Shown here piece after piece: positions 5,917 through 6,944 of a DNA stretch of 6,944 bases; within the stretch, counting starts at the first letter, position 1, and each line of letters starts with the position of its first letter. This DNA is from Spirochaetales bacterium (GTDB lineage Bacteria; Spirochaetota; Spirochaetia; Treponematales; UBA12059): contig SPCK01000112.1 in the NCBI GenBank assembly GCA_004525355.1, positions 1-6,944 of the forward strand, in the 5' to 3' direction. The notes below the pieces were generated by a model. The model did no database searches and was not told the origin of the DNA. It was given only the letters and a program-made list of their open reading frames with translations. A program made the translations under genes and the position numbers.

Positions 5917-6630
5917 GTGCATATCAATCAACGAATCAAGCGGTGTGCGGCTATCGTCGCCTTTCCCCTATTCATCGCCGGCATACTCTCCATAGCGGTA
6001 TTGTATCGAGGCCCGCTCGTCGCCTTGTTTCGCTCTCCCGAAGCTGTCCGGTCATGGGTCGACGCCCGCGGCCTGGCGGCGCCGCTTGCTTTCATGGCTA
6101 TCCAGGTTCTACAGGTCGTCGTGTTTGTCATACCAGGTGAGATCGTGCAAATCGGTGGCGGGTTTGCCTTCGGCCTCTGGATGGGTACGCTGTGGTCCGT
6201 CCTGGGTATCCTGGCCGGTTCGTTGGTCAACTTCGCGCTGGGACGCTATCTGGGCAGGCCGTTCGTTCTTGCGCTTTTCGGCGAGGAGCGGCTCATGGGG
6301 ATAGAAAGGGCAACAGCCAGCGGCAAGGCGGCCGCCGGCTTCTTCCTGCTCTTCGCCATACCCGGCATACCCAAGGACGCCTTGACCTATATCGCCGGGG
6401 CGAGCCGCCTGGGCTTGTTCGATTTTATAGTGATATCCACGCTCGGGCGCCTGCCCGGTATCATCGGGAGCGCTTTCATGGGGTCAGCCGTGTTTGACCG
6501 CGACTATCGTACGGCAATCGTGATGGTCAGTATCGCTTCGGTCCTGTTTTTCCTTGGACTGATTTTTCGCGAGAAGCTTCATGACCTGATTGCCCGTCTG
6601 GTGCACCGGAAGGGGACTCCACGGGAATGA
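5917..6630 (+). CDS. TVP38/TMEM64 family (VTT-domain, DedA-like) membrane protein
   Basis: 237 residues, the normal size for bacterial TVP38/TMEM64 proteins. The first membrane helix spans about 11-30. The core VTT (SNARE-associated) domain holds both family blocks. The first, at about 62-114, has VFVIPGEIVQIGGGFAFG with its Pro-Gly-Glu, a Gly-rich re-entrant segment and then GSLVNFALGRYLGR. The second, at about 146-190, has AIPGIPKDALTYIAGASRLG and then TLGRLPGIIGSAFMGS. A last helix lies at about 199-217, followed by a basic tail (REKLHDLIARLVHRKG) that should be cytoplasmic. Members of this superfamily act in the inner membrane; some are linked to lipid scrambling or flipping, or to proton-dependent transport, but no substrate can be read here. 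The GTG at 5917 is the only start just ahead of the first helix apart from a CTG two codons upstream, and it fits the promoter geometry. It is transcribed divergently from the MoxR operon, with no sign of a shared function. Its 3' end overlaps the convergent methyltransferase gene by 104 bases. Confidence 0.93.
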   Translation: MHINQRIKRCAAIVAFPLFIAGILSIAVLYRGPLVALFRSPEAVRSWVDARGLAAPLAFMAIQVLQVVVFVIPGEIVQIGGGFAFGLWMGTLWSVLGILAGSLVNFALGRYLGRPFVLALFGEERLMGIERATASGKAAAGFFLLFAIPGIPKDALTYIAGASRLGLFDFIVISTLGRLPGIIGSAFMGSAVFDRDYRTAIVMVSIASVLFFLGLIFREKLHDLIARLVHRKGTPRE

Positions 6631-6944
6631 AGCGATGTAGCCAGCGGGTCTCGGCGCCGTCAACGATTTTCGTTCGCCGTGACGAAGACGCGTTCGGGAG
6701 GCTGAAATCCTCGCGATCCACTATCCAGCACAACTCCCAGCGTTTGAAGCGCTCGACGAACGAACCGAGCGAGGCGTACAAGGCATCGGCTTCCTCGGGA
6801 CTACCCAAGCGCTTGCCGTAGGGAGGATCGGCGATTACCAGGCCGCGCTCGGCGAAGGGGGCCGCATCCTCGGCCCTGGCCCTGAAGAAGCGGATCCTGT
6901 CCTCGACTTTGGCCAGCCCCGCGTTCGCCAACGCTGCTTTCAGA
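6527..6944 (-). CDS. RlmL-like class I RNA methyltransferase, C-terminal part (5' end beyond the window)
   Basis: The 138 C-terminal residues are present; the open frame runs through the right edge. The visible part starts with the family's 'ALANAGLAKVEDRIRFF' strand and helix and an acidic residue after it (RAEDAAPF). It then has GLVIADPPYGKRLG, whose DPPYGKR is the (N/D)PPY motif IV of SAM-dependent N-methyltransferases in the version followed by G-(E/K)-R-L seen in the RlmL/TrmN-like THUMP group. LYASLGSFVERFKRWELCWIV follows as in that group, and KIVDGAETRWLHRFIP matches the usual closing strands. The expected activity is N2-guanosine methylation of rRNA (23S) or tRNA; which substrate depends on the missing N-terminal domain. 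After P107 there is a polar tail of 31 residues with no counterpart that I recognise, encoded entirely antisense to the end of the VTT gene. The stop is at 6527-6529. Confidence 0.82.
   Translation of the reverse strand, partial: LKAALANAGLAKVEDRIRFFRARAEDAAPFAERGLVIADPPYGKRLGSPEEADALYASLGSFVERFKRWELCWIVDREDFSLPNASSSRRTKIVDGAETRWLHRFIPVESPSGAPDGQSGHEASREKSVQGKTGPKRY

Noticed and set aside
6600..6660. Possible bidirectional terminator between the VTT and methyltransferase genes
   Set aside because: No stem-loop with a T-run was seen on either strand, and the genes overlap, leaving no intergenic space.

Overview
The window looks like chromosomal DNA from a high-G+C bacterium with a cell envelope, judged from a signal peptide, several membrane proteins and G/C-rich third codon positions. 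The phylum cannot be fixed from the sequence alone. The gene set (MoxR ATPase, DUF58 protein, BatA-type protein and associated membrane proteins) is common in several lineages, including spirochaetes, planctomycetes and relatives, and acidobacteria. Nothing suggests a phage, plasmid or transposon: there is no integrase, transposase, tRNA or CRISPR array.

From 5795 down to position 1 the minus strand carries one tightly packed operon of six genes, read right to left. They are (1) an exported and membrane-anchored protein with a glutamine-amidotransferase-like fold, 5795-4176; (2) a small polytopic membrane protein of ABC-2-permease shape, 4179-3511; (3) a 457-residue membrane protein with a Gly/Ser/Asp-rich linker, 3514-2141; (4) a MoxR-family AAA+ ATPase, 2099-1068; (5) a DUF58 protein with a von Willebrand A-like metal site, 1071-172; (6) the start of a BatA-type membrane protein, 178 to beyond position 1. 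Neighbours overlap by 4, 4, 4 and 7 bases, with a single 41-base gap ahead of the MoxR gene, where a good ribosome binding site sits. This is the MoxR/Bat arrangement: an AAA+ chaperone-like ATPase, a soluble VWA-like partner and membrane partners thought to assemble or remodel envelope or metalloenzyme complexes. Its actual substrate is unknown here.

Positions 5796-5916 form a short divergent promoter region. Each side has a -35/-10 pair with a 17-base spacer, and each -10 box ends exactly 6 bases before a GTG codon. Both outward genes may therefore be transcribed as leaderless mRNAs. An imperfect dyad (5829-5857) lies between the two promoters and touches the -35 box of the operon.

On the plus strand, 5917-6630 encodes a TVP38/TMEM64 (VTT-domain) membrane protein. 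At the right edge the minus strand carries the C-terminal part of an RlmL-like RNA methyltransferase (6944-6527). It converges on the VTT gene and overlaps it by 104 bases, so its last 31 residues are antisense to the VTT coding sequence.

Every base except the 121-base divergent region and the 41-base gap is assigned to a gene. No stretch of 300 bases is left without one.
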